Below are positions 1-6,838 of a DNA stretch of 33,339 nucleotides, in pieces (position 1 is the first letter of the stretch; the number at the start of each line of letters is the position of its first letter). The position numbers and the translations under genes are program-made. The notes under the pieces are model-generated. The model did not search any database, had not been told where the DNA came from, and was given only the letters and a program-made list of their open reading frames with translations. This stretch comes from Glycomyces algeriensis (GTDB lineage Bacteria > Actinomycetota > Actinomycetes > Mycobacteriales > Micromonosporaceae), in assembly GCF_027622855.1 (NCBI RefSeq), contig NZ_JAPZVR010000001.1:569922-603260 (forward strand), in the 5' to 3' direction.

Positions 1-51
1 CGGCCCGGGCCGGGCCCTGGCCCTCGGCCGCGACGCCGGCGCTGGCGCGGC

Positions 52-79
52 GCGGCGGGCCCGAGTTCGGGCCCGCCGC
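52..79 (-). terminator. Hairpin downstream of the first membrane-protein gene
   Basis: A perfect 12-bp stem (GCGGCGGGCCCG at 52-63, its complement at 68-79) encloses the loop AGTT. It lies 12 bases past the stop of the minus-strand gene that ends at 92. There is no T-tract, as is common in high-GC actinobacteria, so its role as terminator is inferred from position and stem quality. Bases 1-51 hold further GC palindromes such as GGCCCGGGCC at 2-11 and no recognisable gene. Confidence 0.55.
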
Positions 80-91
80 TCGTTCGGACCG

Positions 92-1189
92 CTACTTCGT
101 CTCGCCTCGGCCGCAGGCTTTGCAGAGGCCGCGCCTGCGCTGGTGGTAGGCCATCGCCGCCACGAACAGGGCCGCGCCCCACACCACCCACAGCGTCTCC
201 GGCAGTTCCAGCGGCCAGGTCTCGGCCGTGACACCGCCCCGGCCGACCACCAACCGGATGTACATGGCGCCCGCCGAGGCCACCAGCGCCGCGACCAGCG
301 TCGCCGGCACGACCGCCAGCATCGGGGGGACCCGCTTGCCGCGCAGGCCGATCATCCAGCGCGGGAAGACCTCGCCCCACCGCTGGATCAGCCCGAGGGT
401 GAGCACGGCGCCGATGCCGCCGAGCGTCGCCAGTGTGGCCCCGGCCAGCCACAGGCCCGATTCCCGGCCTTCGGCGTAGAACGCCGGGTCGATGCCGAGA
501 CTGAACCCGAGCGCCCAGGCCCAGCGGGTGACCGAGTAGACCAGCGGGATGGCGAACGCGGTCCATGTCGCCGGTCGCGCCCAGCGCTGGAGCGTCGAGG
601 GCCGTTCGGCCTCGCTGCGACCGCAGCTGCCGCAGTCGCCGTTCACCTTGCGGCGGTAGGCGACCGCAGTCAGGGCCCACACGACGCCCATGAGGAGCAG
701 CATGAGCAGGTTGAGCCGTTCAACGCGATAGAGCGCGCCCCATCCGACGCCTTCGGGCCAGCCGAAGAAGACCTTTCCGATCAGCATCACCGGCGTGTAG
801 GCGACGACGATGAGCGTGCGGTAGTCCTGGACGGCCACGGTGAGGCCGACCGCGACGATCCAGGCGTAGGCCGGGAGGAGCCACCGCGCCGCCCCGGTGC
901 CGTAGCCCCGGGCCATGAGCACGCCCGCCAAGGCACCGAGCGCGCCGAGGCCGGCGATGATCGGTCCGGCGACCTCGGGCGTCGAGCGCCCCAGGAGCGA
1001 GACTGTGAAGGCGAGCCCTGGTTCGGCCATGAGTTCGGCGTCGCCGACGCCGAACGGGAAGCCGGGGCCGCCGAGGGCCCAGACGAGTCCGAGTGCGCCG
1101 TACAGGAGCGACCAGGCCGCGGCGGCGTACCCGATCCATTCGGGCCAGCCGGTCTTGGGGCGCTGGGTCTTCGTGAGCAGTTCCGTCAT
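92..1189 (-). CDS. Polytopic membrane protein with two CxxCG knuckles
   Basis: A 365-residue protein of about nine hydrophobic membrane-spanning segments separated by short loops. I do not recognise the family. One polar loop after roughly the fifth segment holds CGSCG (Cys186/Cys189) and the extreme C-terminus holds CKACG (Cys356/Cys359). Both are CxxCG knuckles of the zinc-ribbon type, so the two could pair into one metal site if they face the same side of the membrane; that is inference. It starts with ATG at 1189. There is no clear Shine-Dalgarno sequence, but CAGGCT lies six bases before the ATG, weakly suggesting a leaderless transcript. It diverges from the gene at 1318 across a region with a strong inverted repeat, and a hairpin follows it at 52-79. 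No function is claimed. Confidence 0.8.
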   Translation of the reverse strand: MTELLTKTQRPKTGWPEWIGYAAAAWSLLYGALGLVWALGGPGFPFGVGDAELMAEPGLAFTVSLLGRSTPEVAGPIIAGLGALGALAGVLMARGYGTGAARWLLPAYAWIVAVGLTVAVQDYRTLIVVAYTPVMLIGKVFFGWPEGVGWGALYRVERLNLLMLLLMGVVWALTAVAYRRKVNGDCGSCGRSEAERPSTLQRWARPATWTAFAIPLVYSVTRWAWALGFSLGIDPAFYAEGRESGLWLAGATLATLGGIGAVLTLGLIQRWGEVFPRWMIGLRGKRVPPMLAVVPATLVAALVASAGAMYIRLVVGRGGVTAETWPLELPETLWVVWGAALFVAAMAYHQRRRGLCKACGRGETK

Positions 1190-1260
1190 GCCTCAAGCCT
1201 GGTCGCGCGGGGCCTCGGCGCCCATGTGCCGAAAGGGCCCTTCCGGCCGCTCCGGAGGCC

Positions 1261-1286
1261 GCCTATATGCCGAACGGCATATCGGC
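1261..1286. promoter_or_regulatory. Inverted repeat, candidate operator in divergent region
   Basis: The perfect repeat ATATGCCG-AA-CGGCATAT lies at 1265-1282. After one mismatched pair on each side it extends to gcc/ggc at 1261-1263 and 1284-1286. It sits between two divergent genes (starts at 1189 and 1318) and just upstream of the -10 element at 1306-1311, where a regulator dimer could act on either promoter. Which regulator binds is unknown; the response regulator encoded at 3197 is one candidate. Confidence 0.55.
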
Positions 1287-1305
1287 GGCGGCCTGCGAAG
1301 CTGTC

Positions 1306-1311
1306 TATAGT
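1306..1311 (+). promoter_or_regulatory. -10 element of a probable leaderless promoter
   Basis: TATAGT ends six bases before the ATG at 1318, which places the expected transcription start on the A of the start codon. There is no Shine-Dalgarno sequence before this ATG, so a leaderless mRNA, common in actinobacteria, fits. This also favours the ATG at 1318 over the in-frame ATG at 1267, which lies inside the inverted repeat. Confidence 0.5.
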
Positions 1312-1317
1312 CGGCGC

Positions 1318-2049
1318 ATGCCCACCGAGCCCCCCGGCAGCGCTTTGGACGCTGCGATCGACCGCCTGTACGCGGCGTTCGGCACGGTGCCGCGACCGGC
1401 GGCGATCGAGCTGTGCCCGTGCTGCATGACCGAGTCCGAGGCCGCCGCGCTTGTAGTCCGGGTTCCCTTGCGGGAGTTGCGGGTTGCGGTGCTCGAGCCG
1501 TACGTCGCCGATGTACTGCTCACCGTCGGGAGCGTGGCGGACTTCCGCTACTTCCTCCCGCGGATCTACGCGATCGCCTGCACGAGCGGATTCGACTGGC
1601 CCGAACTCGAACCGCTCTTCAGGCGGCTGCGTGTCGCCGGGTGGACGGACTGGGCCGCCGAGGAGCAGGCGGCGATCCGTGATCTGCTCCGGGCGTTCTG
1701 GAGCCTGACGCTCGCGGCCGGCGACCGCGACGCGGACACCGTGCTGTGCGCCATCGGCAACGCCGAAGACGACCTCGGCCCCTACCTCGACGAGTGGGCC
1801 GCCCACCTCCGGCATCCGGTCGCGGCCGCCGAACTCCGGGACCTACTGCGGCATGGGGCGCGCTTGAAGCGCGGCGCCATGCGGTTGACGAACGCGTTCT
1901 GGGGCAGCAGGGGCGCCCAGGTCGTGCAGTGGCTCACCGGCATTGCGGTACGGACCGCGGTCGCCGAGGCGTTCGCGACCGCCGATTCCGAGGCGTCTCT
2001 GCAGTCGCTGGCGGAGATCGAGGATCTGCTGGCGGTGTACGGCCGATGA
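1318..2049 (+). CDS. Uncharacterised protein coupled to a two-component system
   Basis: A 243-residue soluble-looking protein with no signal peptide or membrane segment. I do not recognise a named family. Near the N-terminus it has a compact ELCPCCMTE motif (Cys33, Cys35, Cys36) followed by an acidic/aliphatic helical region with DFRYFLPR and several Trp-containing helices (WTDWAAEEQ). The Cys cluster could bind metal or respond to redox, but that is a guess. ATG 1318 is preferred because a -10 hexamer sits six bases upstream and no ribosome site supports ATG 1267. Its stop codon overlaps the start of the histidine-kinase gene (ATGA at 2046-2049), so the two are probably translationally coupled and it may act with the kinase as an accessory sensor or as an output protein. 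Confidence 0.8.
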   Translation: MPTEPPGSALDAAIDRLYAAFGTVPRPAAIELCPCCMTESEAAALVVRVPLRELRVAVLEPYVADVLLTVGSVADFRYFLPRIYAIACTSGFDWPELEPLFRRLRVAGWTDWAAEEQAAIRDLLRAFWSLTLAAGDRDADTVLCAIGNAEDDLGPYLDEWAAHLRHPVAAAELRDLLRHGARLKRGAMRLTNAFWGSRGAQVVQWLTGIAVRTAVAEAFATADSEASLQSLAEIEDLLAVYGR

Positions 2050-3200
2050 GGTTCGTTCGGCTGCCGCTCATGGTGATCGGTGTGCTCGCGCTGCTGTACG
2101 CGGCGGTGTGGGCGCCGCCGGATCCGGTGGTGCACCTGGTCGGCGGGCTCACCGCGTGCCTCGCGGTCCTGACCCTGCTCGGCACCAGGCACCGCCGTGT
2201 CGCACCGGCTGCGGCCGTTGTCGCGGGAGGGGTCTCGATCGCCGTGACCGCCTTGACATTCGCGGGCCGGGTGCCCGGGGACGCGGAGACCATGGCGTGG
2301 TTCTTCCTCGAAGCGCTCGCCCTCACGGGCCTGGTGTACCTCGCGGTCCTGTGGGGCCGGAGCGCAGTGGCGACCGTGGCGGGGGTCGTGCCTGCGCTCG
2401 CCACCGCGTTCCTGCTGTTCCGCTTCGACGCCGGGGACGAGGGCCCGGAGCAGTTCCTGGGGCCGGCGGTGTGGCTGGCCCCTGCGGCGATCGCGGCAGG
2501 GGTGGCGCTCTATCTCCGCTGGCTGGCGGCGGGCCGCCGCCGGGCGGTGCTCGACGCCCGCCGGGAGCAGCGGCTCGACCTGGCGAACGACCTGCACGAC
2601 TTCGTCGCTCACGACATCAGCGAGATCGTGGCGCAGGCGCAGGCCGGGCGCATCGTCTTCGGCGGGGACCGGCCCGAGCTCGCGAAGCTGCTGGAGCGCA
2701 TCGAGACCGCCGGTGTGCGCGCGCTCGGCTCGATGGACCGGACCCTCGCCCTGCTGCGCGACCCGGGCGAGGCCGCGCGGGCTCCAGTGGGCGGCGTGGA
2801 CGACCTCGAAGCGCTGGTCGAGCGGTTCAACGGGAGCGGCGGTCCGCAGGCCGTGCTCGAGATCCGGCTCGCGAAGCCCGTGGCCCGTGAGACCGGTGCG
2901 GTCGTGCACCGTGCCGTGACCGAAGCGCTCACCAACGTGCGCCGCCATGCGCGCACGGCCGCAACGGTTTCGATCGAACTGACCGAAGTGGACGGATCAC
3001 TGCAACTGCGCGTCGAGGACGACGGTCGGGACGCGCCGAAAGCGGCGTTCCGCGACTCCTCCGGCCTCGGCCTGGCCGGGATGGCAGAGCGGGCCGAGAG
3101 CCTCGGCGGGCGCTTCGAGGCCGGGCCCCGCGAACCCTCGGGGTGGCGCATCACGATGCGGCTCCCGTTGCAGGACATCAATGAAGGAGCTCCGCTGTGA
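2046..3200 (+). CDS. NarL-family sensor histidine kinase
   Basis: A 384-residue membrane sensor kinase. The N-terminal ~170 residues form about six hydrophobic segments with very short loops, so any signal is probably sensed in or near the membrane. The dimerisation/phosphoacceptor helix carries LANDLHDFVAHD, with His184 as the likely phosphorylated residue (HisKA_3 type). The ATPase domain follows: an N-box ALTNVRRHA (Asn297), a VEDDGRD G1-type motif, and GLGLAGMAERAESLGG. These are the family landmarks of kinases that pair with NarL/LuxR response regulators. It overlaps the preceding gene by ATGA and the next gene by GTGA, so all three are almost certainly one transcript and translationally coupled. 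The ligand is not evident from the sequence. Confidence 0.93.
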   Translation: MRFVRLPLMVIGVLALLYAAVWAPPDPVVHLVGGLTACLAVLTLLGTRHRRVAPAAAVVAGGVSIAVTALTFAGRVPGDAETMAWFFLEALALTGLVYLAVLWGRSAVATVAGVVPALATAFLLFRFDAGDEGPEQFLGPAVWLAPAAIAAGVALYLRWLAAGRRRAVLDARREQRLDLANDLHDFVAHDISEIVAQAQAGRIVFGGDRPELAKLLERIETAGVRALGSMDRTLALLRDPGEAARAPVGGVDDLEALVERFNGSGGPQAVLEIRLAKPVARETGAVVHRAVTEALTNVRRHARTAATVSIELTEVDGSLQLRVEDDGRDAPKAAFRDSSGLGLAGMAERAESLGGRFEAGPREPSGWRITMRLPLQDINEGAPL

Positions 3201-3844
3201 CGATCCGCGTCCTCATCGCCGACGACCAGGAGGGCATCCGCGAGGCCTTCCGCATGGTGATCGACGCCCAGCCTGACATGCGCGTGGTCGCCGAGGCCGC
3301 CGACGGCCGCAGCGCCCTCGCGCAGGCCGAGCTGCTGCGCCCCGACGTGGTGCTCGCGGACATCCGCATGCCCGTGATGGACGGCCTCGAACTGACCCGC
3401 CGCCTCGCCGGACCGGAGGTCGCCGAACCGGTGAAAGTCGTCGTGGTGACCACGTTCGACCTCGACGAGTACGTGTACACCGCGCTGCGCGGCGGCGCGT
3501 GCGGCTACCTCCTCAAGCGGTCGGGCCCCAACCTCGTCATCGAGGCGATCCGCGCGGCGGTCTCGGGGGAGACCCTGATCAGCCCGCAGATCACGGTCAA
3601 GCTGCTGCGCAAGATGATCCCGCCGCAGGCGCCGACCAGATCCGGTGAGGCCCTGAGCGAACGCGAGCTCGAAGTGGTGCGGCTGGTCGCGCGCGGCCTC
3701 CAGAACGACGAGATCGCGGGGGAGCTGTTCATCAGCGCCGGCACCGTCAAGAACCACCTCGCGAACGTGCAGCGCCGCCTCGGCGTGCGCAACCGGGTCG
3801 AGATCGCCGCGTGGGCCTGGTCCACCGGGCAGGTGACGGCCTGA
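3197..3844 (+). CDS. NarL/FixJ-family response regulator
   Basis: A 215-residue DNA-binding response regulator. The receiver domain (about 1-125) shows the acidic pair Asp9/Asp10, phosphoacceptor Asp55 in LADIRMP, Thr in VVVVTTFD, and Lys in YLLKR. The C-terminal LuxR-type helix-turn-helix (about 150-210) includes LSERELEVVRLVARG and ISAGTVKNHLANV. It starts with GTG at 3197, overlapping the kinase stop, with an AAGGAG ribosome site at 3183-3188 inside the kinase gene. It is the obvious partner of the upstream kinase. Target genes are unknown; the inverted repeat at 1261-1286 upstream of its own operon is a testable autoregulatory site. Confidence 0.95.
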   Translation: MTIRVLIADDQEGIREAFRMVIDAQPDMRVVAEAADGRSALAQAELLRPDVVLADIRMPVMDGLELTRRLAGPEVAEPVKVVVVTTFDLDEYVYTALRGGACGYLLKRSGPNLVIEAIRAAVSGETLISPQITVKLLRKMIPPQAPTRSGEALSERELEVVRLVARGLQNDEIAGELFISAGTVKNHLANVQRRLGVRNRVEIAAWAWSTGQVTA

Positions 3845-3922
3845 GCGGCGCGGGCCGCGACCTCGTTCCACCCAGGACCGTCAACTGCCTTACGCTCGAA
3901 GCATTTACCGGGAGGAGGTCCG

Positions 3923-4627
3923 ATGGCGCGAGCGTCACGGACGCAGGCAGTGGTCGAACAGGTCCTCGACGCCATCATCGACGGCAAGCTGCAGCCCGGT
4001 GAGCCCCTGCCGCCGGAAGGGGTGCTCGCCGAGGACCTGCACGTCTCGCGGCTGACGCTGCGCGAGGCCGTCCGACTGCTTCAGGCGCAAGGGGTCATCG
4101 TGCAGGTGCCGGGCCGCCGCCACCGGGTCGCGCCGGTCGCGCAGTGGACCGGGATCGAGGCCGTCGTGCGGCACGCCCGCAGCGCGGGGGAGCGGAAGCG
4201 GTCGTCGCTCGAGCTGCTCGAAGTGCGGATGATGATCGAGACCGGCGCCGCCCAGCTCGCGGCCGAGCGATGTTCGGCCTCCGACCTCGACGCGCTGCGC
4301 GAACTCCTCGGGCGCATGAAGACCGCGCACGCGAAGGGCGATGTGGTGACCTTCGTGGCCGCCGACCTCGAGTTCCACGACGTGATCCTCCGCGCCGCCG
4401 ACAACCGCATCCTCGTGGCCGCCCTCCTGCCGCTGACCGCGATGCTCGCCGAGACGCGCAGTGAGACCAGCGCCGTGGCCGAGATCCGCGAGCACGCCAT
4501 CGCCGAGCACACCGCGATCGTCGCCGCGCTGGCCGCCGGGGACCGCATCGCCGCCCGGGACGCCATGGCCGGCCATATGGACCAGACCCGCGTCGACCTG
4601 CTCGAACACGTGCATTCGCGCCGTTAG
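3923..4627 (+). CDS. GntR-family regulator, FCD (FadR-like) subfamily
   Basis: A 234-residue transcription factor. Residues 1-75 form the winged helix-turn-helix, with LPPEGVLAEDLHVSRLTLREAVRLL as the recognition region. Residues about 85-230 form the all-helical FCD effector domain. The conserved metal/ligand residues of FCD proteins are visible as Asp and His in DLEFHD, His in EHAIAEH, and His in AGHMDQT. A strong GGGAGGAGG ribosome site lies before ATG 3923. FCD regulators usually sense small organic acids. The gene converges on a tartrate/D-malate dehydrogenase and lies near a dicarboxylate symporter, so a C4-dicarboxylate effector is likely by context. Its operator could be the GT-N5-AC element shared by those two genes (see findings). 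Confidence 0.9.
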   Translation: MARASRTQAVVEQVLDAIIDGKLQPGEPLPPEGVLAEDLHVSRLTLREAVRLLQAQGVIVQVPGRRHRVAPVAQWTGIEAVVRHARSAGERKRSSLELLEVRMMIETGAAQLAAERCSASDLDALRELLGRMKTAHAKGDVVTFVAADLEFHDVILRAADNRILVAALLPLTAMLAETRSETSAVAEIREHAIAEHTAIVAALAAGDRIAARDAMAGHMDQTRVDLLEHVHSRR

Positions 4628-4700
4628 GGCTGCGAGTCCCCGCATTGCCGGGGCCCCCGCATGCGGCACCGAGGTCAGGAGTCCGCAGCCCGTCGCGGTC
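4627..4700. terminator. Possible bidirectional terminator between convergent genes
   Basis: In the 80-base gap between the convergent GntR and dehydrogenase genes, GGGCTGCG after the GntR stop is complementary to CGCAGCCC about 50 bases later. Smaller GC palindromes (CCCCGG, GCATGC) fall between the arms. There is no T-tract and the loop is long, so this is a weak call. Confidence 0.3.
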
Positions 4701-4707
4701 GCGGGAC

Positions 4708-5787
4708 TCAGCGGGCCGGGAGGTTCGCGATCACCGCTTCGGTGACCTCCCGCGTCGTGGCGCCGCCGCCCACGTCCCGTGTGCGGACGCCTTGGGCCGT
4801 GGCCGCTTCGATCGCCTTGCGCAGGCCTTCGGCCTCGCCGGGCAGCCCGAGGTGGTCGAGCATCATCGCGGCGCTGCCGAAGGCGCCGATCGGGTTGCAC
4901 ACGCCCTGGCCCGCGATGTCCGGCGCCGAGCCGTGCACCGGCTCGAACATGCTGGGGAAGCGCCGCTCCGGGTTGAGGTTCGCGCTCGGCGCGAGGCCGA
5001 GGCTCCCGGCGAGGGCGCTGCCGAGGTCGGAGAGGATGTCCGCGAACAGGTTCGAGGCCACCACGACCGACAGCGACTCGGGCTGGAGCACGAACTTCGC
5101 GCTCATGGCGTCGACCAGGACGCTCTCGGTCGCCACGTCCGGGTACTCGGCCGCGACCCGCTGGAACACCTGGTCCCACAGGACCATCCCGTACTGCTGG
5201 GCGTTGCTCTTGGTGACGCTGGAGACCTTCTTGCGCGGCCTCGTGCGGGCCAGCTCGAACGCGTACCTGATGATCCGCTCGCAGCCGACCTCGGTGAACA
5301 GCGCGGACTGGACCGCGACCTCGCCCTTGTCCTCGCGCGCGGCGAACGCGCGGCCGCCGAACCCGGCGTACTCGCCCTCGGAGTTCTCGCGCACGACGAC
5401 CCAGTCGAGGTGCGTGTCGTCGGCTTTGCGCAGCGGGCTCTCGATGCCGGGCAGGAACTGCACGGGCCGGATGTTCGCCCACTGGTCGAAGCCCTGGCAG
5501 ATCTTGAGCCGCAGCCCCCACAGGCTCACGTGGTCGGGCACCGTGGGCCAGCCGACCGCGCCGAAGTAGATCGCGTCGAAGTCCTTGAGCGTCTCCAGTC
5601 CGTCCTCGGCCATCATCACGCCGTGCTCGGCGTAGTAGTCCGAGCCCCAGGGGAACTCCTCCCACGCGAACGAGAAGCCCGTGCCGTCCGCCGCGATCGC
5701 CTCTAGGACCGCCCTCCCGGCGGCCACGACCTCCCGGCCGACCCCGTCGGCGGGGATGGCGGCGATGCGGAACTCTTTGGCGCTCAT
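4708..5787 (-). CDS. Tartrate / D-malate dehydrogenase (decarboxylating)
   Basis: A 359-residue member of the isocitrate/isopropylmalate dehydrogenase superfamily, most like the tartrate dehydrogenase / D-malate dehydrogenase branch (TtuC/DmlA). These cytoplasmic NAD+ enzymes need a divalent metal and Mn/K and oxidise D-malate or tartrate. Features seen: IPADGVGREV at the N-terminus, GAVGWPTVPDHVSLWGL, the WANIRPVQFLPG segment with substrate-binding Arg, VVRENSEGEYAG, SVTKSNAQQYG, and the metal-binding Asp region DAMSAKF / NLFADILSDLGSALAGSLG. The start at 5787 is chosen because GAGGAGGAGCC directly precedes the ATG. Length is normal for the family. It lies downstream of a LysR gene and a DASS symporter on the same strand, consistent with uptake and oxidation of C4-dicarboxylates. 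D-malate, tartrate and isopropylmalate cannot be separated by eye. Confidence 0.88.
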   Translation of the reverse strand: MSAKEFRIAAIPADGVGREVVAAGRAVLEAIAADGTGFSFAWEEFPWGSDYYAEHGVMMAEDGLETLKDFDAIYFGAVGWPTVPDHVSLWGLRLKICQGFDQWANIRPVQFLPGIESPLRKADDTHLDWVVVRENSEGEYAGFGGRAFAAREDKGEVAVQSALFTEVGCERIIRYAFELARTRPRKKVSSVTKSNAQQYGMVLWDQVFQRVAAEYPDVATESVLVDAMSAKFVLQPESLSVVVASNLFADILSDLGSALAGSLGLAPSANLNPERRFPSMFEPVHGSAPDIAGQGVCNPIGAFGSAAMMLDHLGLPGEAEGLRKAIEAATAQGVRTRDVGGGATTREVTEAVIANLPAR

Positions 5788-5840
5788 GGCTCCTCCTCGA
5801 ATGCGCTGATGCTCGCCTCGAGTGAACAACGGGGCCGGGC

Positions 5841-5854
5841 CCGGTGTCCAAGAC
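5841..5854 (-). promoter_or_regulatory. Shared promoter element upstream of dehydrogenase gene
   Basis: CCGGTGTCCAAGAC on the plus strand reads GTCTTGGAC toward the dehydrogenase gene, ending 54 bases before its ATG. The 9-mer GTCCAAGAC recurs exactly at 8540-8548, about 55 bases before the symporter gene. It contains TTGGAC, which could serve as a -35 hexamer, and it has GT-N5-AC symmetry. It is either a common promoter or an operator for the local GntR or LysR protein. Confidence 0.4.
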
Positions 5855-5883
5855 CGATCCGCGATCACCGCGATCGGTGCGGC

Positions 5884-6765
5884 CTATCGCCGCCAGTCGG
5901 CGGCCAGTTCCAGGAACGCCTGCGCCGCCGGGGTCAGCCCGGACGGGCGGCTCACCAGCGCGATGCGCAGGTCCCACGCCGGTTCGATCCGGTGGACCGC
6001 GGCCCCGGCGCGCCGGGCCAGCGGCGTCCACGACGAGGGCATCACCGCGTGTCCGAACCCGGCCAGCACCAGCGTCAGGATCGACGTGCGGTGCGCGACC
6101 TCCGCGGCGATCCGCACCCCGATGCCGCGCGCGATCAGGTCGTCGACGAAGCGGCGCATGAACGTCCCGTACTGCGAAACGATGAGCCGCACGCCCTCCA
6201 GATCGGTGTCGCGCACCGTGTCGCCCTCGGGAAGGCCGTGGTCGGGCGGGGAGATCAGCACCAGCGGCTGGTCGTTGATGGCCTGCACCCGCAGCTCGGC
6301 GGTGCGCACGTCGCCCGCCGAACCGAGCAGCCCGATCTCGGCCACCCCGGTCCGCACGCTCGCCACCACCTCGTCGGCCGTGAACGCCCCGTCGACCCGG
6401 AACTCGACGCCCGGGTGCTTCTCGGCGAAGCGGCACATCATCTCGGTGAGCGGCTCGATCCCGGGGGAGGGCATGGACACGAGGTCCAGCCGCCCGGTCT
6501 GGAGGCCCTTGACCGCCTGCGCCGCCGCGCGGGCCGCGTCGAGGTCGCGCAGGACCTGCCGGGCGGGTTCGACGAGCTGGCGGCCGGCCTCGCTGAGCAC
6601 GACGCCGCGCCCGACCCGGTGGAACAGCTGCACGCCCAGCTCCCGCTCCAGGTTCCCGATCGCCTGCGAGAGCGAGGGCTGGGCGATGCGGATCTGCTCG
6701 GCGGCCCGGCCGAACCCGCCGTGGTCGACCACGGCGAGGAAGTAGCCGAGCTGGCGCACGTCCAT
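5884..6765 (-). CDS. LysR-type transcriptional regulator
   Basis: A 293-residue regulator of normal LysR length. The N-terminal helix-turn-helix (residues ~1-60) reads LGYFLAVVDHGGFGRAAEQI then AQPSLSQAIGNLERELGVQLFHR, the classic LTTR pattern. The remaining ~200 residues form the periplasmic-binding-protein-like inducer domain. ATG 6765 is preceded by GGAGGCGG. It lies between the dicarboxylate symporter gene (73 bases upstream) and the dehydrogenase gene on the same strand, so all three may be cotranscribed and the regulator may respond to the transported acid. A classical T-N11-A box stands upstream of the symporter at 8567-8581. The inducer is inferred from context only. Confidence 0.92.
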   Translation of the reverse strand: MDVRQLGYFLAVVDHGGFGRAAEQIRIAQPSLSQAIGNLERELGVQLFHRVGRGVVLSEAGRQLVEPARQVLRDLDAARAAAQAVKGLQTGRLDLVSMPSPGIEPLTEMMCRFAEKHPGVEFRVDGAFTADEVVASVRTGVAEIGLLGSAGDVRTAELRVQAINDQPLVLISPPDHGLPEGDTVRDTDLEGVRLIVSQYGTFMRRFVDDLIARGIGVRIAAEVAHRTSILTLVLAGFGHAVMPSSWTPLARRAGAAVHRIEPAWDLRIALVSRPSGLTPAAQAFLELAADWRR

Positions 6766-6838
6766 GACCGCCTCCGTCCGGTTCGCGGTATTTCGGAGTC
6801 TAGGCCCGACCGTTGCATTCGGCCAGGCCTGGACGCCG

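Noticed and set aside
1746..2045. N-terminal extension of the histidine kinase
   Set aside because: It overlaps the upstream gene in another frame, is Arg-rich, and the ATG at 2046 overlaps the upstream stop in a typical coupled junction.
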